Shown piece by piece: positions 22,258 through 29,951 of a DNA stretch of 35,993 nt (its first letter is position 1; each line of letters begins with the position of its first letter). Origin of the DNA: an uncultured Candidatus Melainabacteria bacterium (lineage in GTDB: Bacteria; Cyanobacteriota; Vampirovibrionia; Gastranaerophilales; Gastranaerophilaceae); assembly GCA_934754735.1 (NCBI GenBank), contig CAKVJE010000006.1, positions 1-35,993 of the forward strand, read 5' to 3'. A model generated the notes under the pieces. That model saw only the letters and a program-made list of their open reading frames with translations, searched no databases and was not told the origin of the DNA. The position numbers were made by a program, and so were the translations under genes.

Positions 22258-23148
22258 TTAAGCTTTGATTGATATAATGTCAAAATCATCATTCCATATA
22301 ATTTCACCAATCGTTTTTATAGAATGATATTCATAAACATTATTAATAAATTGTGGATTAAACATACCTTTTTTGCCTAAAATTTTGATAATTTCGGGTA
22401 AGAGTTTTGTACTGCCAGCGATAGTGCCATCAGCAGAAGTTGCCTTACTACCATCATAATATATTTTAGAATCCGCAAAAACAGTTTCTTTTAGGTCACT
22501 ATAAGTTATTGGTAATGCATCACTAATCAAGATTACTTTATCAGCAGGTTTTGCTTTAAAAAACAACTTCAATGCATCATCACTAACATGAATTCCATCC
22601 GCTATAATTTCAGCATAAACACTATCATCTATCATTGCAGAAAGGGCTGTTGAAGTTCCTCTGTGCGTAACTCCAGACATTGCATTAAAAGTATGTGTTG
22701 CACCATCAACACCACCCCATCCAACACAATGTCCGGCTTGAACTTCAACACCTTTAGATTTTAAATGCTCAATCAAGCCTTCATCAAGCTCTGGCGCTAA
22801 CGTAACAATCTTAATGAAATCATCTTCAATTTTTTTATAATTATCAACAGTAAGTTTTAAAAAATGTTCCGGATTGTGTATTCCCTTCTTTTGAGCATTA
22901 ATAAAAATTCCTTCAAGATGAATGCCTAAAATTCTATCAGAAACTTTTGAAGCATCCTTAATTCTTTTAATTTGACGCTTAATATTTTCAACTGTATCAG
23001 TAACTAGAGTTGGAAAAAATCCACCAATCCCAATTGCAAACAATTTATCAGCAACTTGTATAATTTCATCAGTATCAGCTTTATTAAAATCTACTCCAAA
23101 TGCACCATGCATGTGCTGTTCAATTATAAGTGGTGTTTTAAAGGTCAT
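22258..23148 (-). CDS. nagA: N-acetylglucosamine-6-phosphate deacetylase, minimal form
   Basis: NagA removes the acetyl group of GlcNAc-6-phosphate for amino-sugar recycling. Metal and substrate motifs are seen: EQHMHGAFG near the N-terminus, GIHLEGIF (the family usually has HLEGPF), AGHCV, ATHTFNAMSG, IADGIHV and the catalytic Asp in LISDALP, then DGTIAGS. At 296 aa it is about 80 shorter than typical NagA. The N-terminal strands of the small beta-sandwich domain are absent, and that domain's C-terminal part is brief. The ATG at 23160 is rejected because it contains the ribosome-binding site (ATGGAG) for the ATG at 23148. It is the last gene of the msbA-manC-mtaB-nagA operon; no nagB is nearby. 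Confidence 0.88.
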   Translation of the reverse strand: MTFKTPLIIEQHMHGAFGVDFNKADTDEIIQVADKLFAIGIGGFFPTLVTDTVENIKRQIKRIKDASKVSDRILGIHLEGIFINAQKKGIHNPEHFLKLTVDNYKKIEDDFIKIVTLAPELDEGLIEHLKSKGVEVQAGHCVGWGGVDGATHTFNAMSGVTHRGTSTALSAMIDDSVYAEIIADGIHVSDDALKLFFKAKPADKVILISDALPITYSDLKETVFADSKIYYDGSKATSADGTIAGSTKLLPEIIKILGKKGMFNPQFINNVYEYHSIKTIGEIIWNDDFDIISIKA

Positions 23149-23172
23149 CTTAATCTCCATTCTATAAAGCTA

Positions 23173-24420
23173 TTAAAAATTTATCATATCTTTTGTTAGT
23201 ATCACATTTTTCAAGCTGTTAAATTCGCCTTCATCTAACAATACACTCAAGTAATTTCTTGTAACACCTTTAAATTGACCATTTTTTGCAGGACGCTTTT
23301 CTATCAGAACTTCTGCCGTTTTACCAATATTTGATTTGACGAATTCCTTATATTTGTCTGCGGATATTTTTTTGATTATACTAGCACGCTCATCTTTAAT
23401 CTTGTCGTCTAGGTGTCCTTCCATTTTCTCAGCAATAGTACCTTTTCTTATGGAATAAGGGAAGGTGTGAATTTGGCTGAGTTTTGATTTCTTTAGATTT
23501 TCAACTGTCATTAAAAAGTCTTCTTCCGTTTCACCTACAAAACCCGCAATAATATCACTGCCCAGAAATGGTCTTTCAAAACGCGAAACAATGTCTTCTA
23601 TTTGGTCTAAATAGTATTCAACTGTGTAGTGCCTATTCATTCGTTTCAAAGTTCGATTGCAAGCGGATTGCAATGATAAATGAAAATGCGGACAAAATTT
23701 TTCGCTTGATTGTAAAAAGTCCAAAAGCTCAGGCGTTATTTCATGCGGATTCAAAGACCCTAGTCTGTATCTTGGTACAGAAGTTTTTGTTTCAATTTCT
23801 CTTAATAAATCCAAAATTTCTTTATCAAATTCTTTACCCCATAATCCAATATGAATACCCGTTAAAACAACTTCTTTATAACCATGTTCAACATATTTAT
23901 TGATTTCATTAATTACAAAATTAGAATCAGCACTTCTTGATTTCCCACGTCCATAAGGAATTACACAGTATGAGCATCTGTTATCGCAACCGTCTTGAAT
24001 TTTAAGGCTAATACGAGTTTTTGTGGTATCTTCCAGAGTTACTTTACAGAACTCTTGCTCATTCATTAAGTCTTTGACTGCAAACTCTTTATTTTCTTTT
24101 AAAAGTTCTGCTATTTTGAATTTATCTTCGTTACCGTAAACATAATCTATATATGGCTCTTTTAATAAGTCTTCTTTTTCGATTTGTGCAACGCAACCGG
24201 TCAAAATTGTTTTTAATCCGATATTATGAGCATGACGCAATAAATACAAAGCCTCATTATCGCTTTTATGAGTAACCGAACAAGAGTTTAGAATATAATA
24301 ATCTGCATCTTCTTGGTTTTTAACTTCATTATAGCCGGCTTCAACCAAATTCTGAGCAACAATTTGTCCTTCAAACTGATTGGATTTGCACCCCATAGAT
24401 TTTAAATAAAATTTCTTCAT
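23173..24420 (-). CDS. mtaB: tRNA t6A37 methylthiotransferase MtaB
   Basis: MtaB is a radical-SAM enzyme that adds a methylthio group to N6-threonylcarbamoyl-adenosine 37 of tRNAs. The N-terminal UPF0004 domain carries auxiliary-cluster cysteines C11, C47 and C76. The radical-SAM cluster is C145, C149 and C152 in DGCDNRCSYCVIPYGRGKSR, and this wording marks MtaB rather than MiaB or RimO. LSLQSACNRTLKRMNRHY is also typical. A C-terminal TRAM-like region ends the protein. At 415 aa the length is normal. Its ATG lies 3 bp after the manC stop codon with only AGAG as a ribosome-binding site inside manC, suggesting translational coupling. Confidence 0.93.
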   Translation of the reverse strand: MKKFYLKSMGCKSNQFEGQIVAQNLVEAGYNEVKNQEDADYYILNSCSVTHKSDNEALYLLRHAHNIGLKTILTGCVAQIEKEDLLKEPYIDYVYGNEDKFKIAELLKENKEFAVKDLMNEQEFCKVTLEDTTKTRISLKIQDGCDNRCSYCVIPYGRGKSRSADSNFVINEINKYVEHGYKEVVLTGIHIGLWGKEFDKEILDLLREIETKTSVPRYRLGSLNPHEITPELLDFLQSSEKFCPHFHLSLQSACNRTLKRMNRHYTVEYYLDQIEDIVSRFERPFLGSDIIAGFVGETEEDFLMTVENLKKSKLSQIHTFPYSIRKGTIAEKMEGHLDDKIKDERASIIKKISADKYKEFVKSNIGKTAEVLIEKRPAKNGQFKGVTRNYLSVLLDEGEFNSLKNVILTKDMINF

Positions 24421-24423
24421 ACT

Positions 24424-25815
24424 CTAAACTCTGCCGTACATATCCTCGTATCGGATAATGTCTTCTTCTACAAGCAAATCGCCTTTTTGAACTTCAATAA
24501 TCTTCAGATTATCTTGATATGGATTCTGCAATGAATGAATTTCTTTTACGTCAATATCAATACTATGTCCCGGACTCAAGATATGTTCCTTACCTTCTAA
24601 AACAACTTTTGCCATACCTTCCAAAACTACCCAATGTTCGCTTCTGTGGTTATGTGATTGTACTGATAATTTCTGTCCCGGGTTTACATGAATCATTTTG
24701 GTTAAGAAGCCTTTTCCTTCTGCTAAAACAGTATAATACCCCCAAGGTCTGTAAACGGTTTTGTGAACTAAGTGCGTATTATCGTTTTGGCGTTTCAATG
24801 TTTCAAAAATCTTTTTAACGTCTTGCGTTTTATCAGATTTGCAAGCCAAAATAGCATCCTCAGTTTCAACTATAACAGTATCTTCTAAACCAATTGTCGC
24901 CACAAGTTTAGAAGATGAGTACATCAAAGAATTTTTTGAACCTTCATCTAAAACATGTCCGATTTTAACGTTGCCGTCTTTATCTTTTTTGCTTACGTCA
25001 TAAATTGATTTCCAGCTGCCTAAATCGTTCCAATCACTTTCTAGTTTAAGTAATGCAATTTTATCTGATTTTTCCATAACAGCGTAGTCGATAGAAATTG
25101 AAGGCATTTTATCATATTCAGTAAACGGAATTTCGTCAGATTCGGTGAAATCAAAGTTATTAAGCTTAGAATAAATGTCCGGTGAGCATTTAGCCAGTTC
25201 TTCTAAAAGAACAGAAGCCTTAAACATAAATATACCACTGTTCCAGAAATAATTGCCGTCATCAATGTATTCTTGAGCCAGCTGAGCGTTAGGTTTCTCA
25301 ACAAACTTATTAACTTTAAAACCTCGTTCAATATGAGTATTGGTTACATTAATATAGCCATAACCTGTTTCAGGGTAAGATGGTTTGATACCGAAAGTTA
25401 CGATATAACCCATTTCCGCAATTTTTTCACCGTCTTTTACAGTTGCAACAAATTTGTCTGTATCGTTGATTAAATGGTCAGAAGGCACAACCAAAATAAC
25501 AGGGTCAACATTAAATTTTTCTATAATGTATTTTGAAGCTAGAGCAATCGCAGGAGCTGTGTTTTTTGAAATAGGTTCGGATAGAACAACGGCTTTTTCA
25601 TACATATTACTTAGTTGATACTTAACATTAGAAAAATGCTTTACGCCTGTCATACTTATAATATTAGAAGCCGGCATACAATCTTCAAGTCTTTCAAACG
25701 TTGCTTGCAAAAGACTTTCCGTATTTTGGATATTTAGTAATTGTTTTGGATACAATTCTCGTGATAATGGCCATAATCGGCTTCCTGAACCGCCTGCTAA
25801 TATTAGTCCGTACAT
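24424..25815 (-). CDS. manC: Mannose-1-phosphate guanylyltransferase / mannose-6-phosphate isomerase (type II)
   Basis: This makes GDP-mannose, and in the bifunctional form also converts fructose-6-P to mannose-6-P, for polysaccharide or glycan synthesis. The N-terminal nucleotidyltransferase shows LILAGGSGSRLWPLSRELYP with the GMP signature, VVPSDHLI, GYGYIN and FVEKPNAQ. The C-terminal cupin isomerase domain (from about residue 350) has RPWGYYTVLAEGKGF and the metal-binding SHNHRSEHWVVLEG. At 463 aa it is full length. ATG at 25815 has an AAAGGA ribosome-binding site. It lies 24 bp after the MsbA-like gene and 3 bp before mtaB. Confidence 0.95.
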   Translation of the reverse strand: MYGLILAGGSGSRLWPLSRELYPKQLLNIQNTESLLQATFERLEDCMPASNIISMTGVKHFSNVKYQLSNMYEKAVVLSEPISKNTAPAIALASKYIIEKFNVDPVILVVPSDHLINDTDKFVATVKDGEKIAEMGYIVTFGIKPSYPETGYGYINVTNTHIERGFKVNKFVEKPNAQLAQEYIDDGNYFWNSGIFMFKASVLLEELAKCSPDIYSKLNNFDFTESDEIPFTEYDKMPSISIDYAVMEKSDKIALLKLESDWNDLGSWKSIYDVSKKDKDGNVKIGHVLDEGSKNSLMYSSSKLVATIGLEDTVIVETEDAILACKSDKTQDVKKIFETLKRQNDNTHLVHKTVYRPWGYYTVLAEGKGFLTKMIHVNPGQKLSVQSHNHRSEHWVVLEGMAKVVLEGKEHILSPGHSIDIDVKEIHSLQNPYQDNLKIIEVQKGDLLVEEDIIRYEDMYGRV

Positions 25816-25839
25816 TTGTAATCCTTTCCTTCCACTTTT

Positions 25840-27657
25840 CTATTTATTTGTTGCAAATTGCATTTCGTATAAGTATCTGTATCTGCCATCAGGCAAGTTA
25901 ATCAATTCTTCATGTGATCCTAATTCTATCAATTCGCCTTCATTAAGAACTGCAATTCTATTTGCGTTATGAATTGTAGAAAGTCTATGTGCAATAACAA
26001 ATACAGTTTTGTTTTTCATTAGGTTATCTAACGCTTGTTGAACGATAGCTTCTGATTCATTATCTAAAGCGGAAGTTGCTTCGTCTAGAATTACAATCGG
26101 AGCATTCTTAATCAAAGCCCTTGCAATCGCAACTCTTTGTCTTTGACCACCTGATAAAGATGAACCACGTTCCCCAACAATTGTATTAATTCCTTCCGGC
26201 AAAGTTCCAATGAATTCATCCAAGTGTGAAAGTTTAATAGCTTCGGCAATTTCTGCGTCTGTAGCATTAGGTTTACCCATTAAGATATTTTCTTTCAAAG
26301 TTCCTGTAAATAAGTAATTATCCTGGAATACGAAAGAGATATGGTTTCTCAAATCTGCAATATCTAAATCGCGGATATCAACTCCGTTAATTTTTATTGA
26401 ACCCGATTTTATATCATAAAACCTTGGCAAAAGATTTACAACGGTTGATTTTCCGCCACCAGAATTACCAACAAGTGCAATTGTTTCATTAGCCTTAACA
26501 TCAAGGTTAAAATCTTTTAGAACAGGCTGATTTTCTTCGTATTCGAAGTTAACATGACTAAAGTTGATGCCGGAACCAACGCCTTGGAATTTTTGTGCGT
26601 TAGGCGAGTTCTTGATTTCAGGCATCAAGTCAAACAATTCAAACACACGAGCAATTGATACAAATGTGTTTTGAAGATTTGTAAGTGTTAAACCTAATGA
26701 TTTTGTAGGTTTGTATAATAATAGCAATGACGTAACGAATGATGCAAAGCTACCTGCTGACATTTCGCCGGACAAAATCAAGCTGTTACCATAGCTCATT
26801 ACAATTGCAATACCGATAGAACAAACGAAATACATAATAGGAGACATCCAACCTACACGTTTCGTCAATGACATTGCTAAATCAAATTGTTCATGGATTT
26901 GTTCTTCAAACTTGTGATTTTGATTTTCTTGAAGGTTGTATGCTGTAATAATTTTATTTCCGGCAAAAGTTTCATTGAAATTTGTGGTCATGTCGCCACT
27001 TACAACCATTGTTGCGTTAGAAACTTTTTTGATTTTCTTTTTAATAAATAGAACCGGAGTGATTGCGATTCCCATTACGCCAATACCGATTAGAGCTAAT
27101 TTCCATGAGTTAAACAGAAGTACGAAAACCAGCGCTACGAATTCAAATATTGATAAAATAAAACTTTTAAGTGTGTTGATTAGATTCTTTGATGCAGCAT
27201 CCGGATCAGAAAAGAATCTGCTTAAAACTAAACCTGATGAATTTATGTCAAAGAATTTTGTATCCATTGAAGTCAATTTTTTGAACAAATCAACTTTCAA
27301 TGTGTTTGACATTTTATTACCGGTCCAATCAGAAAGATAGTTACAAACGTATTTTAACACACCTTGAACAAGCGCAAAAACTACAATTGCAATCGGAATA
27401 AGCTTAATAAAAAATGCTTGTAACTTAAATGTATGTCCCATTAATTCAAATGTTTGCAGCTCATTACCGTTTACTACAAAATCCATATAAGGTCTTAGAG
27501 AAAACGCTACAACGCCGTCTAACAAACCTAATGGAACTGCTAACAAGAATAATAAAATTGAGCGCCAAAGCACAATTTTAATATATGGATACATTTTACT
27601 AAGCAAATAACCGTAGCGAAAAGCGTCTTTGCTCTGTGTATCTTTAAGTTTTAACAT
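25840..27657 (-). CDS. msbA: MsbA-like ABC exporter (lipid flippase type)
   Basis: This is a half-size ABC exporter with a six-helix membrane domain (about residues 30-330) fused to an ATPase. ATPase motifs are Walker A GNSGGGKST (397-405), the Q-loop in SFVFQDN (Q445), signature LSGGQRQR (501-508), Walker B IVILDEATSALD (521-532) and the H-loop H557. All are intact. MsbA homologues flip lipid A-core across the inner membrane. With lpxA in the same window that role is plausible, but related multidrug and glycan exporters look alike. ATG at 27657 has a strong GGGGAG ribosome-binding site. It is the first gene of a four-gene operon with manC, mtaB and nagA. Confidence 0.85.
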   Translation of the reverse strand: MLKLKDTQSKDAFRYGYLLSKMYPYIKIVLWRSILLFLLAVPLGLLDGVVAFSLRPYMDFVVNGNELQTFELMGHTFKLQAFFIKLIPIAIVVFALVQGVLKYVCNYLSDWTGNKMSNTLKVDLFKKLTSMDTKFFDINSSGLVLSRFFSDPDAASKNLINTLKSFILSIFEFVALVFVLLFNSWKLALIGIGVMGIAITPVLFIKKKIKKVSNATMVVSGDMTTNFNETFAGNKIITAYNLQENQNHKFEEQIHEQFDLAMSLTKRVGWMSPIMYFVCSIGIAIVMSYGNSLILSGEMSAGSFASFVTSLLLLYKPTKSLGLTLTNLQNTFVSIARVFELFDLMPEIKNSPNAQKFQGVGSGINFSHVNFEYEENQPVLKDFNLDVKANETIALVGNSGGGKSTVVNLLPRFYDIKSGSIKINGVDIRDLDIADLRNHISFVFQDNYLFTGTLKENILMGKPNATDAEIAEAIKLSHLDEFIGTLPEGINTIVGERGSSLSGGQRQRVAIARALIKNAPIVILDEATSALDNESEAIVQQALDNLMKNKTVFVIAHRLSTIHNANRIAVLNEGELIELGSHEELINLPDGRYRYLYEMQFATNK

Positions 27658-27811
27658 TTAATACTCCCCATTCTAAATACTCCCTATATTCCAGTTTAGC
27701 ATGAATATAAAATATTTGTATTTTTGTCTAGACCATTTGGATGATTTGAAGAAAAAAACATTTAATAAAAATCAAAAACTGCCGATAACTATAGCGTTAA
27801 GGAAAATATAC

Positions 27812-28096
27812 ATGTTACAATTATTACCCCAAAGCGATACGCTTACCCCAAATACTACGAATCCAAATGAGGCAGTAGAGTTCATTAGTTCTTATATTGA
27901 CAAATACCATTGTGAAAATATGAGCGTTGATATTTCTTATATGAACATTTTAGATGCTTGCTATGTTTCTACGACATGTTCAACTAAGCATTACATTAAG
28001 TATCCAGAAGGTAAAATCAACTGGAAAATATCTTCTGATATAATTGAAACTTTTTGTAAAGATTTTGAATTAGGAAATGTAAACTATAACGTATAG
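27812..28096 (+). CDS. Small protein of unknown function (94 aa)
   Basis: I do not recognise this protein. It is soluble-looking, with an N-terminal Pro/Thr/Asn-rich stretch, a helix (EAVEFISSYIDKY), then a strand/helix region with two cysteines before HYIKYPEGKINWKIS, which reads like a conserved core. The open frame extends up to an ATG at 27701, but that ATG has no ribosome-binding site. The ATG at 27812 has AAGGA 8 nt upstream, and a TATAGC -10-like box lies above it, so the shorter start is chosen. It is divergent from msbA and convergent with the helical-repeat gene (8 bp gap). Confidence 0.65.
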   Translation: MLQLLPQSDTLTPNTTNPNEAVEFISSYIDKYHCENMSVDISYMNILDACYVSTTCSTKHYIKYPEGKINWKISSDIIETFCKDFELGNVNYNV

Positions 28097-28104
28097 CTTA
28101 GATT

Positions 28105-29280
28105 TTATAACACTTCAACAATTTGTTTGATGTCTTCACATGTAATATTATTCAAAGCTAATGACTTGTGTTCATCTTTTAATGCTTGTTTCTCTTTTAA
28201 TAAGGTAAGAACCTTTAAAAGCAATGTTTGATTTTTGCTATCTAAAAGAGTTTCCAACTCTTCAACATCATCAACAAAATCAACTGCAAAGAATACAAAA
28301 TCGCTTTCGTCGTACAATTCTTCATATAATAAACTGTTTAATTTTTGTTCATTAATTTTACTCAAAAGATTGCCTATCGCTTGAACTTCATCTTTTGTGT
28401 TTTTGTCGCAATCAAACAAATATTCTTCATTTGAAAGTAATTCCGCAAACTTATCTTTTGCAAGTCTTAGTAATATTGCAGAAGTACTTGTTAAATTTTC
28501 GTGATACAAGCTTTCAAAAATATTGTACAAATTGTAATCAAGAACAGCTGACGGAGGTATAATTTCCGGAATAGCATTCACAATATGACTCAAAACCAAA
28601 ACACCGTCATCAAGATTATCTTTTAAAAGTTCTTCCAATGATATCAAATACGGAATCTCTGATGCTATATTTTCAGAAAGCGTAGACTTTTTCATAACAT
28701 CAAGAATCGGTTTTAATGCATCTTTAGCCTGATAAGAAACCAAAAATTTGATTGCATTGTATTTTTCAAACTCATCTTCGGAATTCAGTTGATTTAACGC
28801 TTCAGATTTTGAAACATCATCATTCATTTTAGCCAAAACTTCAATAGAATTAATACTCAAAGGCTCAAATGAAGATTTTGCGGAAGTTCTCAAAAGAGGC
28901 AACAATTCTTCTAAATATTCGTTTGGTACAAGTGAAAAGAATTTTGTAGCATAAGCTTTTTTGTTATCATCACCACTTATGTAGATTTCTTTTATCACAG
29001 GCAAAAGTTCTATTCCGCCAAACTTATATAAAACTTCTGCAAATACAGTATCATAAGATGATGAATAGTATTCAAAAAAGTTTAACAAATTCAAATAATT
29101 ATCTTTAGTACAAGCAAACTGAATACGTTTTGCTACATTATTTTTTACAAAGTCAAACAAAAAATCGTCTTGTTTTACTAATTTTGCAAAAAGTGCTACG
29201 TCAGAATTGTCAACAAGAGATTTTGCGACAGGCTCATACTCAGCAGGATTCTTTCCTGTGAGTTTCTTAATTAAATCCAT
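28105..29280 (-). CDS. HEAT-like helical-repeat protein (391 aa)
   Basis: The sequence is almost entirely alpha-helical, with repeated Leu/Ile-rich helix pairs typical of HEAT/ARM scaffolds. Examples are the segments around ELLPVIKEIYISGDDNKKAY (about residues 92-111), EELLPLLRTSAKSSFEPLS and EKYNAIKFLVSYQAKDAL (about 179-196). It is acidic, with no signal peptide, membrane segment or catalytic motif. It begins 6 bp after the DprA-like gene and probably shares its mRNA. Its ribosome-binding site is weak (GGA only). Such proteins act as binding platforms; the partner is unknown, although the DprA-like neighbour is a candidate. Confidence 0.7.
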   Translation of the reverse strand: MDLIKKLTGKNPAEYEPVAKSLVDNSDVALFAKLVKQDDFLFDFVKNNVAKRIQFACTKDNYLNLLNFFEYYSSSYDTVFAEVLYKFGGIELLPVIKEIYISGDDNKKAYATKFFSLVPNEYLEELLPLLRTSAKSSFEPLSINSIEVLAKMNDDVSKSEALNQLNSEDEFEKYNAIKFLVSYQAKDALKPILDVMKKSTLSENIASEIPYLISLEELLKDNLDDGVLVLSHIVNAIPEIIPPSAVLDYNLYNIFESLYHENLTSTSAILLRLAKDKFAELLSNEEYLFDCDKNTKDEVQAIGNLLSKINEQKLNSLLYEELYDESDFVFFAVDFVDDVEELETLLDSKNQTLLLKVLTLLKEKQALKDEHKSLALNNITCEDIKQIVEVL

Positions 29281-29286
29281 AATTCA

Positions 29287-29862
29287 CTAATCCAAATAGA
29301 ATACTGTAACTACTTTGTGATTTTCTTCAGCATAATCAACTGCTTTATGAAGAGTTTTACTTGTATGTGACAAGAAACAGATTAATTGGTTACAATCGTC
29401 AATAATTTCTCTGTTACAAACTCTTGAAGCGTCAGCTAAAGTCATCATTGCTCTGTCAGAATGCTCAACTATATTTGGAACACCTATTAATTGGTCTTGA
29501 ACGTCAGAAGGTTGTTGACCAATAGTTTGAGGTAAAATAACTTTCAATTTATCAGGATTAGATTTCATTGCGCCTCTAATCGCGGCTGCGTTTGTACCGC
29601 ATGAGCCACCTGATGTAATAATAGTGTTACCTTGGCGAACAAGAGCTGTTGTCAAAGTTTCAATCATTTGTTGGTGAGTAATAGCAAGGTTTCTTGAACC
29701 GATAATTGCAATTCTCTTGGCGGGTTGTTTTATAGTAGCCAATTCCATAGCAAGCTCATCTACTGTATCTGGAGCATGCTCTGCTGTGTCTAAATCGTCC
29801 ATTGGAACCATAATGGATGGCTGTTTTTGTTCGTCGTCAATTGAATTAAAAATTTCGTTCAT
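29287..29862 (-). CDS. DprA/Smf-like Rossmann-fold protein, short form
   Basis: Residues 50-191 match the Rossmann core of DprA/Smf, the protein that loads RecA on single-stranded DNA during transformation. The strand RIAIIGSRNLA corresponds to the VAIVGSR motif. ITSGGSCGTNAAAIRGAM (about 82-99) corresponds to the SGGA-x-GID-x-AAH motif, with Thr-Asn replacing Ile-Asp and no His. The first 50 residues are acidic and probably disordered. It lacks the SAM-like and winged-helix domains of full DprA and is only 191 aa. A nucleotide-binding LOG-like or general DprA-superfamily role is equally possible. ATG at 29862 has a GGTGG ribosome-binding site. It is divergent from pcrA (89 bp). Confidence 0.75.
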   Translation of the reverse strand: MNEIFNSIDDEQKQPSIMVPMDDLDTAEHAPDTVDELAMELATIKQPAKRIAIIGSRNLAITHQQMIETLTTALVRQGNTIITSGGSCGTNAAAIRGAMKSNPDKLKVILPQTIGQQPSDVQDQLIGVPNIVEHSDRAMMTLADASRVCNREIIDDCNQLICFLSHTSKTLHKAVDYAEENHKVVTVFYLD

Positions 29863-29951
29863 CGTACCACCTTTTTTAAAATTGAAAAATAATTATTTTT
29901 TTTGTATGCTTATAAATAATATCACAAAATAGGCAATTTGGGAATAGGGGA

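Noticed and set aside
22241..22267. Imperfect hairpin CAAAGCT/AGCTTTG between the EF-hand gene and nagA as a terminator.
   Set aside because: It is formed by the coding ends of both genes, has a bulge, and is not followed by a T-run, so I did not call it.
27701..27811. Upstream ATG at 27701 for the small unknown gene.
   Set aside because: It has no ribosome-binding site, while ATG 27812 has AAGGA at good spacing.
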